Assembly: GCA_001599815.1 (NCBI GenBank)
Contig: BCIA01000002.1
Coordinates: 4,189,626 to 4,253,625 of the forward strand
Direction: 5' to 3'
Source: Furcasterigmium furcatum
Lineage: Eukaryota; Ascomycota; Sordariomycetes; Glomerellales; Plectosphaerellaceae
Length of the DNA: 64,000 bases
Below, in pieces: positions 9,122 through 19,818 of the stretch. Position 1 is the stretch's first letter. Each line of letters opens with the position of its first letter. Under the pieces are notes generated by a model that was not told the origin of the DNA, did not search any database, and saw only the letters and a program-made list of their open reading frames with translations. Position numbers and translations under genes: made by a program.

Positions 9122-11111
9122 TTAATCCTCCTTATGCTCAGTCTTGATCTTCTCGTCGGCCACAATCTCGTCCATGTCGAGCTGGTACTTCCTGAACTGC
9201 CTAGCGGGCACCCTCCGGTTGAACATCTCCTGGATCTCGGCGTAGTTGCGACCCTTGAGCTCAGGGAGGTAGAAGTACAGCCAGATGCAGACCGGCACGG
9301 AGGCACCAAAGAAGACGAAGCAGATCTTGCCTCCGAGGTTGGCCTGATCGGTGTTGATGAGGTACGGCATGACCTGGCTGACCAGGCATGACGCGGCGGT
9401 AGAAACCATGATGTTGATACTGTATGTCTTCTGTCTCAGCTCGACACTGTTGTCATGAATAGTTAGCATGGGTCCAGCTTGCAATCTTTTCAGCGACGGG
9501 TATGGCTTGGACTAACCTGGCCGTCTCACCGCCGATGGTGTACGCAACAGCTCCGAGGGTCGCATGGTACATGAAGCCCCAGATAACCATGAGTGCAACG
9601 GTTCCAGAAAGCGCGCTTGGGCTTCCGATGGTGCTGATGCCTCCAATGACGAGAAGGAGAGCAGTCATAGCGATGGAACCTCCGACAATCATAGGACGGC
9701 GTCCAAGGCGGTCTACCAGGGGCCAAGAGACGATGTTACCGGCAAACTGGATGGCGTGAGCTGCCTGGCCAATAGCCAGCGGGTTCTGGACTCCAGCGAG
9801 ACGGAAGTAGTACCTGAAGTCATGGTGTCAGTTCCGGAGTGCATCCTAGGATAAAAGAGTACGGCCACTGTACTCACGTCAAATAGCCACCGACGAAGTT
9901 AACACCAATAGTTTGCTGACTCAGGTAGACCATGCAAATAATAAGCGTACGACGACCGTTGGTGCCCTTGAAGCAGTCGACCCATCGTGAACCTTCCTGG
10001 CGGTTCTTATCGTGCTGCTCTCTCTCGATGGCGGTTTCCGTAATAGCAATGGCGGCGTCAACGTCAAACTTAGGGCCGTTGTAGCGCAGGAAGGACTTGG
10101 CAGCTTCGTCTCGCTTTCCCTTGATAAGGAGCCAGCTAGGAGACTCGGGGAGGATAGTAAGGCCGATCAGCAGAATGCCGGGAGGGATGATTTGGGTGAT
10201 GAGAGGGATCCTCCAAGCCATATCGTTATCGTAGTGCTGGCAGGCCAACACTGTCACAGAGTTGAGCCATTGTCCGGTTACGATCATGGTGTTCTGGATA
10301 GGCATTTGTTAGCTTAAAGTTGGGAGTGATCGGAGAGGTGGGAAGAGGAGTATCTCGTACAATAAGAGCGAGGCAGACACCACGCATCTTGACGGGCGCC
10401 AGCTCGGCAACGAAAACAGGACCAAGCGAGTGGCCCAGGCCGAAACCCAGAGTAGCCACAATCTTTCCTCCGAACAGCATCAAGATGGATGTTCCGAAGA
10501 ACTGCATAATGACGCCTCCGGCACAAACGATACTGGCAATGATGATTGTCCTCTTACGACCGATGATATCACTGATGATACCCGTTGCGAAGGCTGAGCA
10601 GAAGAGACCGATAGCTGTTAACGAGGTCGCGGTTAGCGAAATACGCAGAGATTCAGCGACTGAGTGTTCCACGAACTGTTGGCGGCATTCAGGATCTGTT
10701 GGTCCGTTGCAGCAATAAGCCATTTGTCTCCGACCTGGTATCCGAACCTCTTGGCAAAGGGAGTAACGGCGAGCAGCTTTCCGAGCGTGGTGACCTCGTA
10801 ACCAAAGTTGATGGGCAACATATAAATTAGGAATGCTGGAGGAGAGAATCAGCGGTCAGCGGTTGCTCTGTACAATTGGGTGCATTTGTTTCGAATACAT
10901 CCCCTCCGATAATCTTGCAGCGGATATTTAAACATTAGGGATGTGGCTTACTGAACCCGAGAACTCGCTTGTTCTCCCAGATGTCGGCCCAGCGCAGCTT
11001 GTGATCGGCGGTGCTCTGCGGGAGAGCGGCGGCCTCCACAGCGCCATCAGCGTCGCGCTTCTCCATCGCGGCCGGCGAATCGCTGGCCTTGGCGTCCGAT
11101 TTGGCGTCCAT
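9122..11111 (-). CDS. MFS sugar transporter (sugar porter family)
   Basis: Six exons: 11111-10952, 10835-10677, 10614-10361, 10293-9878, 9813-9517 and 9446-9122, encoding 536 residues. The junctions rebuild family sequence, for example ILNAAN-TIGLFCSAFATG and GGETA-SVELRQKT. Sugar-porter signatures are GRKRTI after TM2, ILPESPSWLLIKGKRDEAA after TM6, RLGRRP in the loop after TM8, and LPELKGRNYAEIQEMF after TM12. The start is the ATG of MDAKSD; the frame runs four codons upstream without an ATG. It would import sugars with protons at the plasma membrane. The substrate cannot be read from sequence; the type resembles alpha-glucoside and oligosaccharide carriers. It is convergent with the PL1 pectate lyase, which fits uptake of cell-wall sugars. 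Confidence 0.9.
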
Positions 11112-12355
11112 CGTGGCCGACAATTGGATTCTGATCGGTGGTAAATATGTGACCCTGTCTCTGATAGTCCAAGAGGGGATGATGGGGATGCATTGGCAGT
11201 CGAGACCTCGAGATCTTTATATGCAAACCCTGAGTCGCGAACTCGCGCTTAGGAGGTCCAACTAACGCTTGGGTTTTCCTAATTCGACACTTCACCTGGA
11301 GAAGGTATGAAATGAGCGCGTTAGATTCCTTCTTCAGGATGCCTCCCGGCTTGCTGGGTCTGTGGTCGGTGGGTGAGCAAACTCTCTAGCCAGTTGCCAT
11401 GTCGGACCTTGGGGTAGGTTAGTCTGTGAAAGGTTTAGTGTTGGGCGTTCCCCGTGGGTAAGTTCCACATTAGATCCCACTGTGAGCTGTTTCTCATGTC
11501 GCGACCCGGGGCCCTGAGTCGGCAACTGACGCCGGCACTTGTATCATCGGGGATGTTCGCTCAATTTGCCGGTGTTCGAGACTCTCAAGGGCGGAGTCTG
11601 CATCAACCACGTTTACTGCTTGAGAATGCGTAGTACTAGTTGCTAATAGCCCACCAAAGTCCCTGTCACCTGATGTTTCCGAGTTAAAGCATCAGGAAGA
11701 TCAGCGATCTTCCTCGAGCCTTGCATCTGCAACTGGACTCGATCCCCTGCGTATGAAAAGCGAAAAGCGTCGAGCTGTTTATGTCAGTTTCGGGGCCTAG
11801 TTTATGAGGCCGCTCCTCACGACATCATGAGCAGCCAGGTCCATGAGCCGGTCGAACCCTTCGAATTGCCGAGGTAGGTAGGTAGCTCGGAGCCGACGGG
11901 ACCCATATCGGGATTGGCCCACGCGTTCCGAAGAAGCTACCACCCCATTGGATATCGTGACATCTCTTCCGAATTCTGAGCGCCTCCGATCTCGACTTCC
12001 CTGATACGACGTATCGAGGCCCGGAATGCAGTATTGGAAGCGCAATTGCAACCAGGGCCTTACTTAAATCGGTATTCAGAGCCACCAATGCCTCGATGTG
12101 AACTGTATCAACCGCCGGGGCAAGGAATGGCTCTTCGGGTATTGTCAATACGAAGTCCGGGGCCAGGACTCCCACGTGGCTACCTATCAACCTTAGTACC
12201 GAAGTATTGAATAGTACTTACATAGCCGCGGACTATTCATGTGCCTGCCAATGGCTGGGCTCGGACAAAGTGTTTCTTTGAATCTCTATACATTGACTAT
12301 TCCCTTTCGACTTCTCTACTCATCCTCATCATCCTCATCATCTTCCTCCGTTGTC
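11112..12355. other. intergenic, with coding-like debris on the minus strand
   Basis: Two minus-strand stretches look weakly coding: around 12170-12060 (LTIPEEPFLAPAVDTVHIE) and around 11960-11797 (RQFEGFDRLMDLAAHDVV, then a stop). They are not joined by convincing splice sites and match nothing I know. A TCA/TCC microsatellite lies at 12315-12345. No intact gene is seen; the first 300 bases are the transporter promoter. Confidence 0.35.
12315..12345. repeat. TCA/TCC microsatellite
   Basis: An imperfect run of atcctcatc units. It lies just past the 3' end of the minus-strand pseudogene, where another frame would read an acidic tail. Confidence 0.6.
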
Positions 12356-12996
12356 ATCATTGGTATCCTCCTCCCGAGGCCGCTTGTGCCCGTCCATGAC
12401 CCAGTCGACTTGAAGCTTAAACTTCCACCTCCCACCAAATTTGAACTGGGTGAGCTTACCCATCAACTGGCCCCCTTCGAGTTGCAAGCTGGCATCTGTG
12501 TCCTCTGCAAGCCGGGTGGCCTTTTCTCAATCTCTCGGGCCAGCGACGTTGCCTGCTCCTGGTCGTCAACAGGATATAGGTCGGGAAGCAATCGGAGCCC
12601 GACTTTCCCTGAGAGCATCGTGGGCCTCAACGCCGTCGTGACAGCTACGTATTGCTACTTGATCTCGCCTTTGGTTTCCTCGTCCTCGTCCTCCTTCGGA
12701 GGGGCGGCTACCCTGAAGAACACCACGGGCCGGTGGTCATTGTGAGTGTTGGAGCCGGAGAAGAAGTAGATGTTGTTGGGCACATCGTCGATGTCCCACA
12801 TGAGCTCCGGGCACGCCCCGAGAAACTAGATGCGCGCCTCTGCAGGCATGGACGCGTGCCTGTTGGCACACATGCATTCTTTCATCCTCCCCACGATGGC
12901 CCTGGCCCTGTTGCATTTGACAGATATGACCTTTTCACTGTCGGACCCGAGGTTGAAGTGCCTCATTTCAGAGGGCGGTTCCCTTCGCCGACTCAT
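12356..12996 (-). pseudogene. broken gene of unknown function
   Basis: Reading begins at an ATG nine bases after the neighbouring stop codon and continues for about 210 codons with a strongly coding look. It is interrupted by TAG at 12826-12828, TAG at 12655-12657 and a one-base frame change at the A-run 12522-12525, and ends at TGA 12356-12358. Recognisable stretches include IVGRMKECMCANRHASMPAE, ELMWDIDDVPNNIYFFSG and GKLTQFKFGGRWKFKLQVDW. Both TAG codons would be explained by CAG-to-TAG changes, a C-to-T direction compatible with RIP or ordinary decay. I recognise no family. An intron ending at the first TAG was considered, but sense continues on both sides without a donor. The upstream start is uncertain, since 5' exons could be lost. 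Confidence 0.6.
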
Positions 12997-13005
12997 GTAG
13001 CTCTT

Positions 13006-13554
13006 TTACAGCGACAACCCCACGGCGGCGAGTCCAGCCACAACAGCAGCCGCGGCTCCCACGGCGCCAACAGGCGCGGCGCCGTTCTCATCCTCAAGGG
13101 GCTGTTGCTTAATAATCTCCAAGCCAGTCAGGGCGTACTTCTCGCTGAAGTAGGCCTCGGGCTCACGCCCCTCGACAACGGGAAATCCTGCGCTGAAGCT
13201 ATGCACCTTTTCCGGCGAGATGGTGTTGTTATTCGGAACGGAAGGGTTCTGAAAAGGCTCGTCGAAGAGGCCCTCGAAATACGCTTGTCCCGCCCTCCAT
13301 GTGTATGATCCGGCGGCAGCGGACAGGTTCATCGCTAGCGGCAGGCTGGCCGTCCATTCGCCGCCGGGACCCCAGTGGATGCCGAGCCGGAGATAGATGG
13401 GGCGGGTATCACTCGGGTCCGAGTCCCATTCGATGGTAACGGGCTTGCTGACGTCGATCGGCTTGCTTGGGTCGGGGGCGGTGAAGGTGAAGTCCTGGGC
13501 GGAGGAGAGGTGTCCGGAGATGGCGCAGAGGAGGGTTGGAAGGAGGAAGCGCAT
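13006..13554 (-). CDS. small secreted GPI-anchored protein with Kre9/Knh1-like N-terminal domain
   Basis: A single exon encodes 182 residues. Residues 1-19 form a signal peptide (MRFLLPTLLCAISGHLSSA). The next about 90 residues begin FTFTAPDPSKPIDVSKPVTI and continue to WDSDPSDTRPIYLRL, the beta-sandwich pattern of the Kre9/Knh1 family (PF10342 type). The C-terminus ends in a small-residue hydrophobic tail (VGAAAAVVAGLAAVGLSL), which fits a GPI attachment signal. Such proteins sit in the fungal wall or outer leaflet and are linked to wall assembly. The gene is intact although pseudogenes lie on both sides. The assignment of the domain is moderate; secretion and anchoring are clearer. Confidence 0.75.
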   Translation of the reverse strand: MRFLLPTLLCAISGHLSSAQDFTFTAPDPSKPIDVSKPVTIEWDSDPSDTRPIYLRLGIHWGPGGEWTASLPLAMNLSAAAGSYTWRAGQAYFEGLFDEPFQNPSVPNNNTISPEKVHSFSAGFPVVEGREPEAYFSEKYALTGLEIIKQQPLEDENGAAPVGAVGAAAAVVAGLAAVGLSL

Positions 13555-13889
13555 GTTGGATGGATGGGTTAGGTGCGAGTGGCGTCAATATAAGTGCTGG
13601 GCTTGTTGATTTTGGTGAGAGTCGAACAGCAGCGGAGGGCTGGGTTGGACAATGGCTTGACTCTGGTTCGAACATTTGGAACAGGCAGGTTTCTTTATGT
13701 AGGGATGCGATCCATTTGGCTACATATGCCAAGATGATGCTACTATCGTGGCCGTGCAAGGCTGCCTCTAGGCTCATTCAAACTGGTCGTTTACCTGCCA
13801 ATTCGAGATGAGGGTGCCGCCTGGATGGAGTCAATATTGGCCACGGGGGCGCCTGCGGCCACTAGAGAGGCCGCCCGACCAGGGTGCGC
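13555..13889. promoter_or_regulatory. upstream region of the GPI-anchored gene
   Basis: This short intergenic stretch between the GPI gene and the HET relic contains no gene or recognisable motif beyond pyrimidine-rich patches. Confidence 0.4.
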
Positions 13890-14400
13890 TTACTTGCTTA
13901 GTAAGGCGACGTGATCACCCAGCTTGATTGGCACCTGCTGGGCCGTGGAAGATTTTCCAGATGTAAAACTCCACTGGTGGCCTTTCTGAGTCCCCGCCCA
14001 GGCGAGGCGTACAGCATGGCGACCAACTCGTCTGGTTGCCCGCTGCGCGAGAAGATGTGCATCTCGAGCCTGGTCGTCTGACTCCTTGAGGATTTCCTCC
14101 TGCAGCTCGATGAAGGCCTCCCCCCCCCTCACCGTAGCATGGGCATGTTGCAGTCGATGCGACGCTGACGTGGGGCTACTCTCCCGTCTCGAGAACGTCA
14201 ATGTCGACGTTGGTGCGGGCCGAGATGCGCTCGCAGAGGGATGCCTTGGTCCCGAAATGTATCCACTGCTTGTCAAAGAACTCGACGTGTTTTGAAGCGA
14301 GGAGTTCTTGCGGCGTCCAGCCTCGGGTGAACCAACGGGCTTCCTTGCACACGGTACCAGCGATCCGAAGTCAACTTTGACCAGGGAAGCACATCTTCCC
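13890..14400 (-). pseudogene. HET-domain gene relic
   Basis: On the minus strand, ARWFTRGWTPQELLASKHVE (14340 downward) followed by FFDKQWIHFGTK and LCERISA is the conserved RGWTLQEL block of HET (heterokaryon incompatibility) proteins of the NLR/ankyrin type. The frame meets a TAG. About 60 bases on, the typical continuation NMPML...YGEGGEAFIELQEEILKESD is split across two frames near a G-run at 14121-14128, with an internal deletion between the blocks. Downstream an open frame runs to a stop at 13890. The N-terminal HET motifs (ALSYCWG-like) are missing or unreadable. I read this as a decayed allorecognition-type gene, not functional. Confidence 0.65.
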
Positions 14401-14992
14401 AAGCCAACTGCATCCAAGAACATACCTGAGACATGTTTAAACGCTCGATCCCAAACCAGACCCGTTTATCAACCCCGATAGACCTTCTCTTCCGTCTCAT
14501 ACCAAGTCGTTGAAGGAAGCGGGCAGCGCGCAGCGGGAAGATCGGCCCCACCAAAATCCCGGGCGCCCCCGTCTTCCCCGGGCCTTGGCAGACCGGCCCT
14601 CCGTCCTCTTCCCGCTCATCGATCGCGTCTCCCACGCAGGAGAAATCTTTCTTTACCTCATATCACGCCATGCCGGTCTCGGGCGACAATGACTCTGTCG
14701 AACCAGTCGAACGACGGCGAGTTTGCAAACTCTTATGTCTTAATATCCACCGGGATCCATCTCCGGCTGCTGATTCCCGGTTTAGCGCCGGCACTCCCGG
14801 CCGGGCTAATCGCTTCGGGGATAATCTCGAGATGGACCCCTGGGTCTAGGCGATGAGGCTATCCGATACTCGCTCGAAAAATATTGCGTCTCCTGGTCCA
14901 GAAGATGAGTTTATTGCCGCCAAGGGCCAGTTGACTCCAGACGATCCCGCAACTCTCCAAGTTGGACCATTCCGATACCAACACCCAGAACC
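14401..14992. other. intergenic region, promoter of the amino acid permease
   Basis: No gene is seen. The first part may include further eroded HET-gene sequence. The last 150 bases are the permease leader. Confidence 0.4.
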
Positions 14993-16806
14993 ATGGCAAA
15001 AGCCCAGGAGCCCGTCGGGGATGACCTCATCCGCGACGTCGAACGCGAGCCGAACAACACCTCGCCAGAGAAGGCTGACACCTTGCCCCCACAGCTGGGC
15101 GTCGGCGGCCATGGAGGCACCCAGCGTCGGCTGCGGGACTACCAGGTGACCATGATCGGGTTCTGCAGCGGCATTGGAACCGGCCTGTTCATCGGCACGG
15201 GGTCCGCATATGCCCAGGCGGGCCCGGCCGGCCTGCTGCTGGCGTACATCGTCGTCGGCGCCGTGCTGTGGTGTGTGATGCAGAGCATCTGCGAGCTGGC
15301 GACTCTGGTATGTTCTCAGACTGAGGCACCGTCCGTCTGGGGCTATGATGACTGACTTGTTATAGATCCCAACAGCTGGTTCGTTCCCCCACTGGGCCAC
15401 CCGCTTCATCGACCCGGCAGTGGGCTTCTCTCTCGCCATTTCGTACGGATACTGCTACACGGTAGCCATCGCATCCGAATGCTCGGCCTCCGCCGTGCTG
15501 GTCTCATACTGGACAGACCTCACCCCCGCCGTCGTCATCACCATCTCCCTCGTCCTCATTCTGGCCATTAATCTCATGAACGTGCGATGGTACGGTGAGG
15601 TCGAGGTCGTCAGCGGCACCATCAAAGTCCTCTGCTTCATCGGCCTCGTCTTCGTCTCCATCGTCATCACCGCCGGGGGCGCACCCGGGTCCGATTCCAT
15701 CGGTTTCCGCTACTGGCACGACCCGGGCGCGTGGGTGGACTTCAACGGCATCACGGGATCGACGGGCCACTTCCTCGGGTTCCTCTCCGCCTTTGTCAAT
15801 GCGTCCTTCTCCTTCATCGGCGTCGAGACGGTCGTCATCAGCGCCGCCGAGGCCGTCAACCCGCACCGGTCGATTCCCAACGCCGCACGCCGCGTCACGT
15901 ATCGCATCGGCCTGTTCTACATCCTCGGCGCCCTGCTCATCGGCATGATCGTCAGTCCCCAGAACGGCGATCTCGTCACCGACACCGGCAACGGAAACAG
16001 CTCTCCCTGGGTCATCGCCATCAAGAATGCCGGGATCAACATTCTCCCATCCATCGTCAATGCCTGCATCCTCGTCTCTGCTTGGTCGGCTGGCAACTCG
16101 TACTGCTGGGTCGGCTCTCGCATGATCGTCGCCATGACCACCGACGGCCAGCTGCCTGCCGTGTTCGGACGGACAAACAGCAAGGGAGTCCCATACGTAG
16201 CCGTCTTCACGGCCTGGCTGTTCGGGCCATTGGCCTACCTGAGTGAGTCCACCTCCCACCATATATGATATAATAGCACGTCGCTGACCGCATCAGGCCT
16301 CGGCAAGGGCGGCGCTCCCCAAGCGTTCAGCTGGCTCCTCAACCTCAGCACCGTTGCTGGTCTTATTGCCTGGGGAACACTCTGCCTGTGCTACATCCGC
16401 TTCCACCGCGCCATGAAGGTGCAGGGCGTCAGCCGCGACACCCTGCCGTGGAAGGCCCCCTTCCAGCCCTACACGGCGTGGTTCGGCTTCGTCGGCGCGG
16501 CCATCATCACCCTGGTTGCCGGGTTCCCCGTTTTCCTCGAGGGCAACTGGTCGGCCTCGGACTTTGTCGCCTCATACGTCGGCATTCCCATTTTCATCGT
16601 GCCCATTGTTGCGTGGAAGTTGGTGTACAAGACCAAGGTGAGATCGTCACCGTTTCATGCTGAGAATGAATTAACTGACCCTATGCTAGTTTGTGCGGGC
16701 TCGGGATATCGATCTCTGGTCTGGCCGCCTTCATTCCTCCGAGGTGCCACCACCGGCCCCGAAGCCGACAACGTTTGGGGGACATGTGCGTGCGTTCTTC
16801 AGCTGA
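14993..16806 (+). CDS. amino acid permease (fungal YAT/APC type)
   Basis: Four exons, 14993-15307, 15366-16242, 16297-16637 and 16690-16806, encode 549 residues from an ATG in the good context gaaccATGG. After a soluble N-terminus, QRRLRDYQVTMIGFCSGIGT and GLFIGTGSAYAQAGPAGLLL give TM1-2 of yeast-type amino acid transporters, and the exon junction ATL-IPTAGSFPHWATRFIDP is the family's TM3-4 loop. VNASFSFIGVETVVISAAEA matches the conserved TM6 region. The C-terminus (VYKTKFVRARDIDLWSG) is also typical. About twelve membrane segments are visible. It imports amino acids at the plasma membrane by proton symport; specificity is unknown. The codon choice is strongly C-ending, and no disruption is seen. 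Confidence 0.92.
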
Positions 16807-17688
16807 GGCGCCTGTAGTCATGTCGGATTCACGAAGTGCAGACCTTTGAAGGATCGGTCGGATAGAGGGAACCAGTAGACCCTTGAATATTGCTAGATTC
16901 GACCGCGGCCATGTCTTTCTTCTTCCCGAAGCCAGGTCTGATTCGCTCACGGCGAGAGTGTGGCGGTGACCTGGCCGCCTCGTTGGGTAGCTGGTACATG
17001 AGGCGCCGTCGGCACGATCCGTCCTCCCCGTAAACACCAGGCTCTGAGTTCGTCTATTGCCTTGGCGAAGCATTTCAACACGCCCAGTAGGTCGAGGTGG
17101 CGCGCCAAGCAAGATCAATGAGTGTGATGCGTGACCGGAAGGCAACGCCTAGCAAGCCAACGGTTAATGTCTGGCCGTTCATTGCGGTTCATGGGGATCG
17201 CCAGACGGAGATGAGGTGTGCGGCTGAGAAGAGCGAGTGGAAGCTTAGAGCGTGCATGCATTTATTGGCATGCGCTGCAACAAGCTGACCAGAGCCAGCC
17301 AGCCAGCTCGGCGCCCTTCCGCCCATTAGGCTGTGTGTGACCCAAGCCTGCTGTGATGTCGTGTGTCGTTCTCATTGGCATTTGCTGAAGTGCCGAAGAC
17401 CAGGGCCATCCTCCAATCACAGGTGCAGGGTGGCTGCTCTCGGCGTTGTCAGGGGTAAGTGGTCGCGAAACCGAAGCTGGACCGCGTCTCCTTTTCACGC
17501 CCCAGAGCAGATATGGCCACAGGAGACAACAGAATCACAATTCGAGTGGGAGCAAGCTTTGGGAGGCAACGTCTCTATTACAATTTTGTTTTGTACATTA
17601 TTATGCCTAGCACTTGGCACCACGGCCAAGAGAAGTCCAATCCGTCACAGGGTATAATCCATCAGCGAAGCCCGTGGGCATCGTTCGC
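16807..17688. other. intergenic region between convergent genes
   Basis: It contains the 3' flanks of the permease and of the GPI-anchored gene. I see no gene, repeat or RNA. Confidence 0.5.
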
Positions 17689-18360
17689 TTAGTAAATGCC
17701 GGCAACGGCGAAGCCAGCAACGGCCATGGCGGCGACGGCCATGCCGGTCTGGCGGGGGGCGGCAGCGGGAGACTCGGACTCGGACTCCTCGGCGTCGTCG
17801 GAGGGGACAGCAGAGGACTCCTCAGAGTCAGTGCCGGTCTCCTCGGCATCATCGCCACCGTCGGTGGTGGTCTCGGCGTCGGCGCCGGTCTCGGTGGCAG
17901 AGGGGGCGTCACCGGTGGTGGTGGCATCGGCGGCGCCGGCGAAGTTGTACTCGCTGCAGATGGAGCCGGTCTCGATGGGCAGCTGGATCTCGGCGATGGC
18001 GCTGCTGACGAGGGGCTCGGTGGCGCAAGCGGACAGGAAGTTGAGGAGGACGGAGCCGTTGTCCTCGATCCACTCGGTCATCTCGGAGGCCCAAGAGGAG
18101 TAGGTGGAGGCCTGGTCGGCGTCACCGGTGACGGAGGGGATCTCGCACTCGCCGACGGGGCCGCCCTCCTGCTCGCCGAGGAAGGCGAGGAACTCGGGGT
18201 CGGTGGGGGGCTCGGGGAGGGTCTGGATGACCTCCATGCTCTCGCCGAGGGCGGCCTGGCACTCCTCGCCGATCTCAGCCTGGCGCTTCTGGTGGATCTC
18301 GGCGAGGGGGTTGGCGACAGCGACGGCGGCGCCGGCAACGAGGAGGACCTGGGAACGCAT
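17689..18360 (-). CDS. secreted GPI-anchored protein, possibly of the infection-structure-specific type
   Basis: An intronless gene for 223 residues. Residues 1-16 are a signal peptide (MRSQVLLVAGAAVAVA), soon followed by a KR pair that could be cut by a Kex2-type protease. The central domain has four spaced cysteines (GEECQAAL, GECEIPSVTG, SACATEP, GSICSEY) and a YSSWASEMTEWIEDNG helix. A long Thr/Ser/Glu/Asp-rich stalk follows, likely O-glycosylated, and then a hydrophobic tail (MAVAAMAVAGFAVAGIY) suited to GPI attachment. The motif order recalls proteins called infection structure specific in plant-pathogenic Sordariomycetes; that link is from memory of the pattern and is tentative. The role is unknown beyond the cell surface. 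Confidence 0.75.
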   Translation of the reverse strand: MRSQVLLVAGAAVAVANPLAEIHQKRQAEIGEECQAALGESMEVIQTLPEPPTDPEFLAFLGEQEGGPVGECEIPSVTGDADQASTYSSWASEMTEWIEDNGSVLLNFLSACATEPLVSSAIAEIQLPIETGSICSEYNFAGAADATTTGDAPSATETGADAETTTDGGDDAEETGTDSEESSAVPSDDAEESESESPAAAPRQTGMAVAAMAVAGFAVAGIY

Positions 18361-19818
18361 GGTGATGGTTTGAGGTGGTGGTTTGTGGTGGAGAGAGGAT
18401 GTAGGGCGTTGTGAGGAAGAGCTCGACTGGAGATGATGGCTTGAAGAGTTGGAGAGTGCGGATAGGGATGGAGCAAGGCAGAAGAGGCTCGCCAGGTTAT
18501 TTATCTCCCGGCCCGTCAGCCCAGCTCAACAAAGCAAGGCACGCCTCGCCTGACAAGCCTGGGCAGACGTGCCCCATGGTCTTGGAAGCTACCAGGCACA
18601 GCCCCTGGACTGGATGCTGAAGAACAGGGGGCAAACCCGGACTCGCTTTGGCTCGGTCAGCCCAATAGGGCGCCAGACTGGGGCATCTCGGCCGGTCTGC
18701 TTGGGCCTTTGGGATCGACCCACGCCTCGGATCCCTGTCGTTGCTAATTTCACTCTGCCCAGCAAGCGGCACTGCAGTGCCAGCTCGCCAGCTGCGGGCG
18801 AATCGCCATCGTGGCCCCGTTGCCAAGAAGGCCAAGCTAGCGATGCCCCGGAGCGGCGATGGCTTCGGACCCGCGTACATGATGACCCGATCAAGCCCCC
18901 TTGCCCCTTCCGGTCCTTACCCCCTGGCCAGGGGCTTGTGCCACGAAAGTCCGCCAGAGCGGCACAGGGGGGACGCAATTACCCGCAACTCCCAATCCTG
19001 CTTGTCCTAAATCTCGTCTCGATGCAGTCAGCGCCGCCAGAGTGTCTGCCATTAATAACCCAAGAATCAACGTGATGTATTACATACTATGTGCACACAT
19101 ACAGGTACGCCACCCGCACGCTGCGGGTTCTCTTGTGCGCGGGAATGGCGAGGGAACCGTTCGGGCCTCCTGAATCCTGAGAGCCTCGAGTCAGGGGCCC
19201 GCTGGCCTGATGGTAGTCTGATCTTTTAGCCGTCGACGGTGCCGCGCTTGTCAAGGCCGGATCATTAGACGGTCAGGTCCCCGTGCGCTCGCCTCGCCGC
19301 CATCACCACCGTCCCTCGCTCGCGTCCGGCGGAGGCCGTTTGTTTGTGTAGCTGAGGTTGTGATCGGCTCAGGAACAGGGCTGAGGCGCAGCCAAGTGTG
19401 AGTGTCTATTCCAGATTGACTTTGGTCCCAAGGATATGCATAAGATGTCAGGATGCATGGAGAAGAATAGGATCCCTTGCAACATGGCGCAGCATAAGCC
19501 TCTGCCAATGGACCGGACCCAGACGGGCGGAGTGTGTGCTCCTCCAGGGCCACAACAAGCACACTCTCCCCCGCCTATTCCACCATTTCCGGAGCTGAGG
19601 CTTATGGTCGCCGCCCCCAGTGACTGGATGACCCATGCATGGCCAATCTGCCTTCCCACGGTCATCAGGCGGGTCTCTGTGATCCTTCGTCACAGAAAGC
19701 GACCGTCGTTCTGTGCACCCCAGCCGGCAGTCAGGCTGTGGCTTTCGTGACGACCAACCTTTCTCCGAGTCCTGCCTCTGGTCCGTCCATCCGTTTCTTC
19801 CCCTATACCCAACGCTCA
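18361..19818. other. intergenic region between divergent genes
   Basis: About 1.4 kb separates the GPI-anchored gene and the HET gene. The frame of the HET gene stays open to 19639, but this part lacks family character and is treated as leader. No other gene is seen. Confidence 0.45.

Noticed and set aside
12826..12828. TAG in the unknown pseudogene as a splice acceptor
   Set aside because: Sense sequence continues in the same frame on both sides and no donor lies upstream at a usable distance.
12652..13308. Plus-strand open frame of 218 codons
   Set aside because: It overlaps the GPI-anchored gene and the minus-strand pseudogene in antisense; the minus strand shows real protein character, so this is a shadow.
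13660..13680. tRNA B-box-like ggttcgaac
   Set aside because: The rest of the B box does not match and no cloverleaf or A box can be found upstream. No tRNA was found in the window.
15504..16262. Minus-strand frame of 252 codons rich in D, G and A
   Set aside because: It is antisense to the amino acid permease and reflects the C-ending codon bias of that gene.
19639..19818. Upstream in-frame ATG for the HET gene
   Set aside because: The extra 60 residues lack family character; the ATG at 19819 places the usual Cys motif at the N-terminus.
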